A DNA stretch of 60,753 bases from an uncultured Lachnospiraceae bacterium (GTDB lineage: Bacteria; Bacillota; Clostridia; Lachnospirales; Lachnospiraceae), in assembly GCA_944377405.1 (NCBI GenBank), contig CALWES010000011.1:1-60753 (forward strand), in the 5' to 3' direction. Positions 1 to 7,978 of this stretch are shown here, in pieces (positions within the stretch are counted from its first letter, which is position 1; every line of letters begins with the position of its first letter). A program made the position numbers and the translations under genes. The notes below the pieces were generated by a model that saw only the letters and a program-made list of their open reading frames with translations, had not been told where the DNA came from and did no database searches.

Positions 1-102
1 GCTTCCGATAAACAGTATTATCAGAAACTAAAATGGATACACCAAAATAAAACAATTGACATTGCAACCTACATTATCCATAATGTTTTTATATTTATTT
101 AA
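1..102 (+). CDS. C-terminal end of an unidentified protein, cut by the window edge
   Basis: An open frame runs from the first base to a TAA at 100-102 and gives 33 residues rich in Lys, Ile and aromatic residues, ending in a hydrophobic IIHNVFIFI tail. It stops 19 bases before the next start and shares its AT-rich composition. It may be the tail of a surface-polysaccharide enzyme given the acyltransferase that follows, but that is only positional inference. Too little is present to assign a family. Confidence 0.4.
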   Translation, partial: ASDKQYYQKLKWIHQNKTIDIATYIIHNVFIFI

Positions 103-121
103 TCGTGGAGGGGAGAAGAGT

Positions 122-1207
122 ATGAATACGGAGAACACCGTTAACATAATAGGGGGGGGTACAGGAGAAAAACGTATTCAATGGATTGATATTCTGCGGG
201 CATTTGCGATTTGTTGCGTCATATTAACCCACACAACAGAGCGAGTTTATCAGTTGAATGTATCTGCGATGCTCACATACTCAGTGCAACGACAGATATT
301 TTCTATCTCATTATTCACAATAGGACGATTGGGAGTCCCCATATTCTTTTTTATTACGGGATACCTATTGCTTGATCGATCATACGATGAAAAAAACTGT
401 GTTAAATTTTATAAAAGGAACCTGATAGGACTCCTAATTACCACAGAAATTTGGGTCATTATATATAATTGTTTTAATATGTGGTTCAAAGGAAGTGAGT
501 GTGATGTTTTTACATTGCTAAAAAATATGACGTTTTTAAAAAACACAGATATGAGTCATATGTGGTACATGCCTGTTATTTTAGGCATTTATCTGCTGCT
601 TCCGTTTGTTGCAAATGCTTTACAGAATTCTGGTGCACGATTCCAGAAAATTATATTTATAATAGCTTTTTCCTATTTGTTCGTAGTACCCGAAGTAAAT
701 GTGATTTTTCAGTCACTGAATATAGAATCTTTAAATGCTTTGCTGGATGTTAGTTTCGTTGGTGGGGCATATGGACTATGTGTAGTAATGGGGTATTTTT
801 CAAAGAAGAACTATTTCGAAAAAAAACCTATTGTGATATGGTGGATATTAACAATCGTAGGCTATTTTGCGACAGTCATATTACAACTGTTTGCATATAA
901 GAATCAGGTAGGTTATAACGTATGGTATAATAATGCAACGCTTGTAATGTGCGCTTACGGGATTTTTGAGTTATCAAAGCACTACCAGATACCTTCAAAT
1001 CGAATCGTATCCAACCTGAGTCTGTGCTCTTTTGGTATATTTCTTGTACATAACCCAATCAATATGGTTTTGTTACAAAATTTGACATTAGAACGTTATT
1101 CCATAAAATTGCTGATTGCATTTATAATCACACTGATTGTATCATGGGCAGTTGTTGCTATATTTCCGCGAAAAAAAATGATATCTAAGCTTTTGTTTTA
1201 TAAATAA
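122..1207 (+). CDS. Membrane acyltransferase, acyltransferase-3 family (OafA/WecH-like)
   Basis: A 361-residue protein with about ten hydrophobic segments. The family signature sits in the first segment: DILRA near residues 24-28 and the conserved His at about 37 (LTHTTE). Such enzymes move acetyl or other acyl groups onto surface glycans from the cytoplasmic membrane. The ATG at 122 is preferred over an upstream in-frame ATG at 56 because GGAGGGGAG lies just upstream and the family motif begins soon after. Codons 11-13 are an uninterrupted run of eight G (152-159), a possible slippage site. Its AT-rich codons differ from the GC-rich genes after 1575, which suggests transfer. The acyl donor and acceptor cannot be read from sequence. 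Confidence 0.85.
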   Translation: MNTENTVNIIGGGTGEKRIQWIDILRAFAICCVILTHTTERVYQLNVSAMLTYSVQRQIFSISLFTIGRLGVPIFFFITGYLLLDRSYDEKNCVKFYKRNLIGLLITTEIWVIIYNCFNMWFKGSECDVFTLLKNMTFLKNTDMSHMWYMPVILGIYLLLPFVANALQNSGARFQKIIFIIAFSYLFVVPEVNVIFQSLNIESLNALLDVSFVGGAYGLCVVMGYFSKKNYFEKKPIVIWWILTIVGYFATVILQLFAYKNQVGYNVWYNNATLVMCAYGIFELSKHYQIPSNRIVSNLSLCSFGIFLVHNPINMVLLQNLTLERYSIKLLIAFIITLIVSWAVVAIFPRKKMISKLLFYK

Positions 1208-1236
1208 GATAGATTAGGTGGTAAGGGGGTTAGTAG

Positions 1237-1452
1237 ATGAAGGAAATCAAGTTAATTGGAAGACAGAACATAATTGATCCAAATACTGGAAAGATTTATG
1301 ATGATGTTGGATTGTGTGCTCTGGATGGAATAAAAAAAGCAATCATTAGATTAAGAGATGATGATAATTTAAATGACGAAATTGAAAAATTTCTGGATAA
1401 TAACCCAGATTGGGAGGGCTATAAAATTGAAATAATTCCATTAAATCGATAA
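1237..1452 (+). CDS. Small hypothetical protein, 71 aa
   Basis: A 71-residue acidic protein with no signal peptide or membrane segment. It starts with MKEIKLIG and has a DDDN-rich middle (residues about 40-50). It lies 29 bases after the acyltransferase stop, has a G-rich ribosome site (GGTGGTAAGGGGG) before its ATG, and shares the AT-rich codon use of that gene, so it is probably cotranscribed. I do not recognise the family. Confidence 0.6.
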   Translation: MKEIKLIGRQNIIDPNTGKIYDDVGLCALDGIKKAIIRLRDDDNLNDEIEKFLDNNPDWEGYKIEIIPLNR

Positions 1453-1485
1453 TATGGACCTTAGATCACTGACCAGAAAAATCAC

Positions 1486-1525
1486 AAACCCGCGGCCTTC
1501 CGGTTATCCGGTTGGCCGCGGGTTT
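1486..1525. terminator. Hairpin terminator between convergent units
   Basis: A perfect 12-base stem, AAACCCGCGGCC at 1486-1497 pairing with GGCCGCGGGTTT at 1514-1525, separates the rightward AT-rich genes from the leftward lipoprotein gene. The A/T ends of the stem let it work in either direction, though no long T run follows. Confidence 0.65.
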
Positions 1526-1574
1526 GCGTTGTGAGGAAGATTTATAAGATTGTGCGGAAAAGGGGAAAAGAGCA

Positions 1575-2093
1575 TTAATTGTAGTGAAATTCGATGATTC
1601 CGGAAAGACCAGGATCCATCTTGCCCAGTACGACGTAAGCGGTCTCGGGGTTCCCAACAATGGCCCTTCCGTCGGTCAGGGTAAGGGTATCAGGATCATA
1701 GTCAGCCACAGCCTCCTTGAGCTCCTCCGTGTAGAGGTAGTCCAGGCCGAGCTTATCCAGCTCGTCAAAGTCCCTGACAGTGAGTACTTCGCCGTCCCGG
1801 TAGATCTTAAGTGGGTAGAGACAGAGACTATCCAGATACTCTGTCGTTAATCCGGTCGTGATCTCCATCTGAACGGTGGAAGCAAGGGACCGAAAGCTTG
1901 CCAGCTCCAGATCCTCTTCATCTGAGATGGGGGATTCAGTTTCTGATTCCACAGGATCCTCTGGGGCAGCCGTTTCCGGAACACTGGATGGAGCAGCGGT
2001 TTCTGTGTCCGCAACTCCTGTAAACATAAGGCATCCCTGAAGGAGAAAGCCTGTACATAAGATAGTAGGGATGATCAGATGTTTTGTTACCAC
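1575..2093 (-). CDS. Hypothetical lipoprotein
   Basis: A 172-residue exported protein with a short hydrophobic leader and a lipobox (LLQGC, Cys about residue 21), so it should be lipid-anchored on the outer face of the membrane. A Thr/Ser/Glu/Pro-rich linker (about 30-60) precedes a globular part with no motif I recognise. The start is GTG with GGAAGG about ten bases upstream. It lies 90 bases downstream of the histidine kinase on the same strand, so it may be the last gene of that operon and act near the sensor. That role is inference. Confidence 0.7.
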   Translation of the reverse strand: MVTKHLIIPTILCTGFLLQGCLMFTGVADTETAAPSSVPETAAPEDPVESETESPISDEEDLELASFRSLASTVQMEITTGLTTEYLDSLCLYPLKIYRDGEVLTVRDFDELDKLGLDYLYTEELKEAVADYDPDTLTLTDGRAIVGNPETAYVVLGKMDPGLSGIIEFHYN

Positions 2094-2183
2094 AATATTC
2101 GCACCTTCCTCGCTTTTTCATCTGCCATCTCTGGCAGACAACTGTAGTCTAACAGAGGAACCTAAAGGAAGGGTTAACGGAAC

Positions 2184-3848
2184 CTAAAGATTTGTAAAGC
2201 TTTCCGCAGGCAGCAGAGGCAGCCGGATGCAGAACTCCGTCCGGAAGCCCTGGGGAGGTTCCTCCTCCAGGCTTACCCGGCCTCCGTGCATGCCCACGAT
2301 CTTATTGACGATGGCAAGGCCCAGGCCGGAACCGTGGCCCCGGCTCCGGGAGTCGTCCCCCGTTACGAAGGGATCGAAGATCCGGTCCTTAAGCTCCTCC
2401 GGGATCCCCCGGCCGTCGTCGGCGATGGAGAGCACTGCCTCCCCCTCCTGCACCCGAAGCTCTGCCAGGATCCGGGTCCCGGGAGGGTTGTAGCACATGG
2501 CGTTATTGATCAGGTTATCCAGCACCCGGGTAAAGAGGCCTTGGTCCAGGGCGCAGTAGATGGGCTCCTCCGGGATCTCCGCCTCCAGGGTAAACCGCCC
2601 CAGGCCAAGCTCCTGGTAGTGCCCCGCCAGGTATTCCCTCGTGAACTCCGACAGGTCCACAGGCTCCGTCTTTGCCCGCATCTCCGGGTGCTCCAGCTTC
2701 TCAAAGTCGTGGAAGGCCGTCAGCAGCTCTCCCACGGTCCGGGTCTTCTGGACGATGGTGTCCAGGTAATAGCCCTTCTGATCCTCCGGCACCACCTGGT
2801 CCCGGAGGGCCTCTGCATAGCCTGCGATGACGGTAATGGGGGTCTTCAGGTCATGAGAGATGTCCGCCAGAAGCTGTCTCCGGTCCGCCTCCATGCGCTT
2901 TCGCTCCGATTCGCTTTTCTGAAGCCGGTCCTCCATCTGGTTGAAGCTTTCCGCGATCTCCAGGATCTCTTTTGGTCCCTTATAGTCCGGCAGGGTATCC
3001 GCCTCCCCCAGGGAGTAGTCCCGGATGGCCCTGTTTAAGGGGGACAGGAAGGCCCTGGCCCTGCGGCTTAAGTACAGGGCGCTTACTGCCGTGATGATCA
3101 GGTAGGCGGGGATCAGGAAGAGCCACACCATTCCCATGGAACGGAGGGGATCCGTCGGGCCCTCCGTCCTGGGCCGGTAGCGGAAGATCAGCTGCCGGTC
3201 GGCCCCCTGGCTGTTGGTATAGGAGTTACGGAAGATCCGCCTGCCGCTATCGTCCCGGCCCCGCAGCAGTTGAAGCTCCGTTTCCGTAAACTGGTCCTTC
3301 CCCGGGAACAGGGAGCCGGACTGGACCCGCAGGTCCTCATCCAGCAGCAGGTAGCCAGAGAGATAGGGGTCCCCGTTGGCCCGGTAGTCAAGCCTTGAGA
3401 CCATCCAGGCGGAGGAGACGCTGCCCCCCTCCCGGCTCCGGTCCGGAAGCTCCGTGGACAGGTAGCGGGTGTTGGAGCCGTATTCCGGAAGGAGCCTTCG
3501 TTCCTCCAGGGAGAGCCGGATCAGCTCCTGCCGGTTCCCTCCCGCTGCGGCGGTCTGGTACAGAAGCGCTCCTTCTCCGTTATAAAGGGAGAAGGCGGAG
3601 CCTTCCCCCAGATAGCGGTTCAGGGGAAAGGAGGCCAGCTGGTCCTCCGGAAGCTCCCGCACCTCCCGCAGGAAGCCCTCCGGGTCCGGAATGCTGGCAT
3701 AGTGGCCCACGTAGCGGCTCCAGGCTGTATAGATCCCGAAAAACACGGCGAAGAGCAGCAGGGTAAAGCAGATATAGTTGACGGTCAGCAGATGATAGAC
3801 GCTGTAGTGGCTCTTTTTTTTATTCCGTGTACTCAATTTTATATCCAA
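2184..3848 (-). CDS. Membrane sensor histidine kinase
   Basis: A 554-residue two-pass sensor kinase. The first membrane segment is at about 22-44, a roughly 190-residue extracellular sensing region follows, the second membrane segment is at about 239-260, then comes a HAMP linker. The dimerisation/phosphoacceptor motif ISHDLKTP places the active His at about 332. The ATPase domain has an N box (DNLINNAMCYNP), a G1 box (DDGRGIP) and a G-rich HGSGLGLAIV stretch. It overlaps the end of the response regulator gene by 29 bases, indicating translational coupling. The signal sensed is unknown. The lipoprotein gene downstream may belong to the same response. Confidence 0.93.
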   Translation of the reverse strand: MDIKLSTRNKKKSHYSVYHLLTVNYICFTLLLFAVFFGIYTAWSRYVGHYASIPDPEGFLREVRELPEDQLASFPLNRYLGEGSAFSLYNGEGALLYQTAAAGGNRQELIRLSLEERRLLPEYGSNTRYLSTELPDRSREGGSVSSAWMVSRLDYRANGDPYLSGYLLLDEDLRVQSGSLFPGKDQFTETELQLLRGRDDSGRRIFRNSYTNSQGADRQLIFRYRPRTEGPTDPLRSMGMVWLFLIPAYLIITAVSALYLSRRARAFLSPLNRAIRDYSLGEADTLPDYKGPKEILEIAESFNQMEDRLQKSESERKRMEADRRQLLADISHDLKTPITVIAGYAEALRDQVVPEDQKGYYLDTIVQKTRTVGELLTAFHDFEKLEHPEMRAKTEPVDLSEFTREYLAGHYQELGLGRFTLEAEIPEEPIYCALDQGLFTRVLDNLINNAMCYNPPGTRILAELRVQEGEAVLSIADDGRGIPEELKDRIFDPFVTGDDSRSRGHGSGLGLAIVNKIVGMHGGRVSLEEEPPQGFRTEFCIRLPLLPAESFTNL

Positions 3849-4518
3849 GACCTCTCACTGTTTTGATGTAGTCCGGGTTTTTCGGGTCGTCCTCGATCTT
3901 TTCCCGGAGCTTTGAGATGTGGACCATCATGGTCTTCTCGTCACTTTCCGTATAGATCCCGTTGAGGCTGTCGTAGAGCTGGGCCTTGGTGAAGACCCGT
4001 CCCGGGGACTGCATCATCCGGGACAGGACCCGGAACTCCGTGGGAGTCAGGTCCACGGTCCTGCCGTCCTTCAATAGGCGCATCCGCTCCAGGTCCAGGG
4101 TAAGGGCCCCCAGCCGGAAAACGGTGCCCTCGTGCTGCTCTCCGGAGCCCAGCCGGTAGAAGCGTCTGAGGGCCGCCTGGACCTGGGCTACCACCTCCAG
4201 GGGATTGAAGGGCTTTGTCAGATAGGCGTCCGCCCCCAGGTTGAGCCCCAGGATCCGGTCATAGTCCTGATCCTTTGCGGACAGGAACAGCACCGGGATA
4301 TTGCTGGTCTTCCGGAGCTCCTCCATCACCTGATAGCCGTTGGCCTCCGGCATCATGATGTCCAGAAGGGCCAGATCGATGTGCTCCTCCTGGAGGATGG
4401 AAAGGGCGCTGCGGCCGTTATCCGCCGTAAAGACCCGGAAGCCCGCATTGCCCAGATAGAGCTTCAGCAGGGACTGGATATCCAGGTCGTCCTCCGCGAT
4501 AAGTATGGAATACTGCAT
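3820..4518 (-). CDS. OmpR/PhoB-family response regulator
   Basis: A 232-residue response regulator. The receiver domain has the acidic pair at 10-11, the phosphorylated Asp at about 53 (ALLDIMMP) and the LTKPF lysine. The C-terminal half is a winged helix (LTPTEFRVL, then MVHISKLREKIEDDP and TVRGLGYKI). It is the first gene of a regulator-kinase pair and should be phosphorylated by the overlapping kinase. AGGAGG-like sequence lies upstream of the ATG. Closest in layout to Firmicutes VanR/PhoP-type systems; the target genes are unknown. Confidence 0.94.
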   Translation of the reverse strand: MQYSILIAEDDLDIQSLLKLYLGNAGFRVFTADNGRSALSILQEEHIDLALLDIMMPEANGYQVMEELRKTSNIPVLFLSAKDQDYDRILGLNLGADAYLTKPFNPLEVVAQVQAALRRFYRLGSGEQHEGTVFRLGALTLDLERMRLLKDGRTVDLTPTEFRVLSRMMQSPGRVFTKAQLYDSLNGIYTESDEKTMMVHISKLREKIEDDPKNPDYIKTVRGLGYKIEYTE

Positions 4519-4557
4519 ATATAAAATTCCTCCCCGACAGGTATGATTTCTCTCCCC

Positions 4558-4586
4558 AGAATATCATCAGACCAGGGAAATGGCAA
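4558..4586 (-). promoter_or_regulatory. Predicted promoter for the two-component operon
   Basis: Read on the minus strand, TTGCCA (4581-4586), a 17-base spacer and TATTCT (4558-4563) lie about 40 bases before the response regulator start. The -35 has five consensus matches and the -10 four. Confidence 0.55.
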
Positions 4587-4663
4587 GTATTCCCGCCACT
4601 TTTCAGGGCTTGGGGGCGGGAAGGGCTTGATTATTCGGGGCGCCTGTGTAAAAATAAGCACAG

Positions 4664-4688
4664 AAAAAAAGACGGGCTGTCCCGTCTT
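4664..4688 (-). terminator. Rho-independent terminator of udk
   Basis: On the minus strand an eight-base stem (AAGACGGG/CCCGTCTT, 4669-4688) with a four-base loop is followed by seven T. The stem begins inside the udk stop codon, so termination is immediately after translation ends. Confidence 0.85.
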
Positions 4689-5310
4689 ATTCTTCGGAGT
4701 CCTGCTTCAGGAGGCTCTCGATCTTGTGCTTCATGAGGTCGAAGGCCACGTCGTTCATTCCGCTGTTGACGATGATGTCCGCGTAGATCCGGGTGGGCTC
4801 CACGTAGAGGTAATGCATGGGCTTTACGGTGGTGAGGTACTGATCGATGATGTTTTCGATCTCCCGGCCCCGCTCCTTGGTGTCCCGCAGCACCCTTCTG
4901 AGGATCCGCTCGTCCGCGTCCGCATCCACGAAGACCTTGATGTCCATCAGGTCCCGGAGGCGCTTGCCGTAAAGGGCCAGGATCCCCTCCAGGAGGATGA
5001 CCCGCCTGGGCTCGATCCGTACCGTGGCCTCGGCCCGGTTGTGATCGGCATAGTTATAGGTAGGGGAGATGATGGCTTCCCCCGCCTTCAGCTTCTTAAG
5101 GTCCTGGAGCAGCAGGTCCGTATCGAAGGCGTCGGGATGATCGTAGTTGAGTTTTTTCCGCTCCTCAAAGGGCATGTCGTAGTGAGCCTTGTAGTAGTTG
5201 TCGTGGTAGATCACCGCCACCTCGTCTCCAAAGGCGTCCCGGATACGGTTGGTGAAGGTGGATTTTCCGGAGCCGGTCCCTCCGGCGATACCGATCAGAA
5301 TGGATTTCAT
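4687..5310 (-). CDS. udk: Uridine kinase
   Basis: A 207-residue cytoplasmic nucleoside kinase that phosphorylates uridine and cytidine with ATP or GTP in pyrimidine salvage. The P loop is GGTGSGKS at 10-17, followed by the family motifs HDNYYKAH, NYDHPDAFD, YNYADH and the LLEGILAL Walker B-like segment. Length is normal for Udk. It is transcribed alone, divergently from rarA, from a TTGTCC-17-TATAAT promoter with a GC-rich hairpin in the leader. Confidence 0.95.
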   Translation of the reverse strand: MKSILIGIAGGTGSGKSTFTNRIRDAFGDEVAVIYHDNYYKAHYDMPFEERKKLNYDHPDAFDTDLLLQDLKKLKAGEAIISPTYNYADHNRAEATVRIEPRRVILLEGILALYGKRLRDLMDIKVFVDADADERILRRVLRDTKERGREIENIIDQYLTTVKPMHYLYVEPTRIYADIIVNSGMNDVAFDLMKHKIESLLKQDSEE

Positions 5311-5367
5311 GGCTTTCTCCTTTTTGCTTCCGGCAGGGGGAAGGCCCCCGCCCTCTTATCAAGCTAC

Positions 5368-5396
5368 ATTATAGAAGCAGCGGGACCGTTGGACAA
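5368..5396 (-). promoter_or_regulatory. Predicted udk promoter
   Basis: On the minus strand TTGTCC (5391-5396), 17 bases, then a perfect TATAAT (5368-5373). The resulting leader of about 50 bases contains a G/C hairpin (GGCGGGGG with CCCCCTGCC, about 5332-5352). Confidence 0.6.
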
Positions 5397-5452
5397 GCCT
5401 GCAAGCGGTATTTTTTTCAGCATTTTCAGAAAAGTTTTGGAAGGAAGGTTTT

Positions 5453-6793
<1,341 letters not shown>

Positions 6794-6878
6794 GAAAGAC
6801 CTAAGATAAAAGATATGGAATGGTCACAGCCTTTGTAGTAAGATAAGGGCACCAAGAAGAAATAAGAGGTGATGTATC

Positions 6879-7763
6879 ATGAAAAAACAGATATTGATGA
6901 TAGCAGTCCTGACAGGAGCCCTGGCCCTTGCAGCCTGCGGAAAGAAGACGGAGGAGACCGCCGCAGCCACAACGGAGGCAGCCACAGAGGCGGAAACTAC
7001 CCAGGAAGCAGAATCCAACGAGGAAGAGACCGATGAGGCCATGGACACGGAGATCTTTGAGGACGAGGGCTATTTTGACGGCACCGTTACCGGCATGTCC
7101 GGCACCCAGATCATGGTCCTTTCCGATGATGGGGAGACCTATACCTTTGAGATCGGCAGCGCAGAGACGGATCCGGAGTACGATATCCTTCCCGGCGCCT
7201 ATGTGGAGGTATCCTACGACGGCGTAAAGAACCAGGAGGGCGTAACGGATGCCACCATGGTATCCGTCCTCATGTCCCTGGAGCAGCAGGCCATGGATAA
7301 GGGGGAGGATCCGGCCCTGCAGGGCACCGTGAAGGAGTATGACGGCGGAAGTCTCGTGGTAACGGACCCCAACGGCAAGGACCACGAGTTTGACAGCTCC
7401 ATCGCCCAGGTGGTAAGCGGCGGCGACCTGACTGCAGGCACCGCAGTCATGGTGACCTATGTGGGCTCCATTGAGCCGGAGAACCAGATGGACAGCGAGG
7501 AGGGCGAGGGCTCAGGCATCCCGGTGGCCATCAAGGTGGTGACTCCCGATTCCGTAGGAGCCGAGACCGAAAGTAAGCTCAGCGGCACCGTCACCTATGT
7601 GGAGGGCGGACAGATGGCTATGGAGACCCCGGCTATGGTATTTGAGTTCACCGGTGATCCTTCCATCTTCGCAGGCATTGCGGTGGGAGACAAGGTGACC
7701 GTTACCTACACCGGCAGCGTGGGCAATAAGACCGTACAGGCTACCGCTGTGACAAAGGGCTAA
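6879..7763 (+). CDS. Lipoprotein with three repeated beta-rich domains
   Basis: A 294-residue lipoprotein: leader to LAAC (Cys about 20), an acidic Glu/Thr/Ala-rich linker (about 23-60), then three repeats of about 65-80 residues. Each repeat begins with a Gly-Thr-Val turn (DGTVTGMSG, QGTVKEYDG, SGTVTYVEG) and ends with a V-x-V-[ST]-Y segment (VEVSYDG, VMVTYVG, VTVTYTG). This pattern suggests small OB- or SH3-like barrels on the cell surface. I cannot assign a ligand. It follows rarA by 85 bases and ends in its own terminator. Confidence 0.75.
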   Translation: MKKQILMIAVLTGALALAACGKKTEETAAATTEAATEAETTQEAESNEEETDEAMDTEIFEDEGYFDGTVTGMSGTQIMVLSDDGETYTFEIGSAETDPEYDILPGAYVEVSYDGVKNQEGVTDATMVSVLMSLEQQAMDKGEDPALQGTVKEYDGGSLVVTDPNGKDHEFDSSIAQVVSGGDLTAGTAVMVTYVGSIEPENQMDSEEGEGSGIPVAIKVVTPDSVGAETESKLSGTVTYVEGGQMAMETPAMVFEFTGDPSIFAGIAVGDKVTVTYTGSVGNKTVQATAVTKG

Positions 7764-7813
7764 GCCCACAGAGGCTGAAGCGAAAAAACTGCCAGGAACT
7801 GACCTGGATCAGG

Positions 7814-7862
7814 GAGAGCTTTTCATCCGGAGAGATCCGGATGGGAAGTTCTCTTTTTCTTT
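7814..7862 (+). terminator. Rho-independent terminator after the repeat lipoprotein
   Basis: A long stem (GAGAGCTTTTCATCCGG with CCGGATGGGAAGTTCTC, including G-U pairs) is followed by TTTTTCTTT. Confidence 0.8.
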
Positions 7863-7882
7863 AGAAAGATTTTATAAAATGG

Positions 7883-7909
7883 TTAGCACTCGACCATTGA
7901 CAGTGCTAA
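7883..7909 (+). promoter_or_regulatory. CIRCE element (HrcA operator) upstream of clpB
   Basis: TTAGCACTC, nine bases, CAGTGCTAA. This is the CIRCE inverted repeat (TTAGCACTC-N9-GAGTGCTAA) with one base changed in the right arm. It overlaps the -35 box. A third GTGCTAA copy follows at 7917-7923. HrcA bound here would block clpB transcription until heat shock. No hrcA gene is in the window. Confidence 0.9.
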
Positions 7910-7925
7910 CAACAAGTGCTAAACT
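7897..7925 (+). promoter_or_regulatory. clpB promoter
   Basis: TTGACA (7897-7902), 17 bases, TAAACT (7920-7925). The -35 lies inside the CIRCE repeat and the additional GTGCTAA half-site covers the spacer and -10. Confidence 0.75.
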
Positions 7926-7978
7926 AACATCCGTACGATGTAAGAACGTTAAACTTTCTCTGGAAGGAGGGATGGTTT

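Noticed and set aside
2121..2138. TCTGCCA/TGGCAGA hairpin between the histidine kinase and the lipoprotein as a terminator
   Set aside because: No T run follows on the minus strand, so readthrough into the lipoprotein gene is likely.
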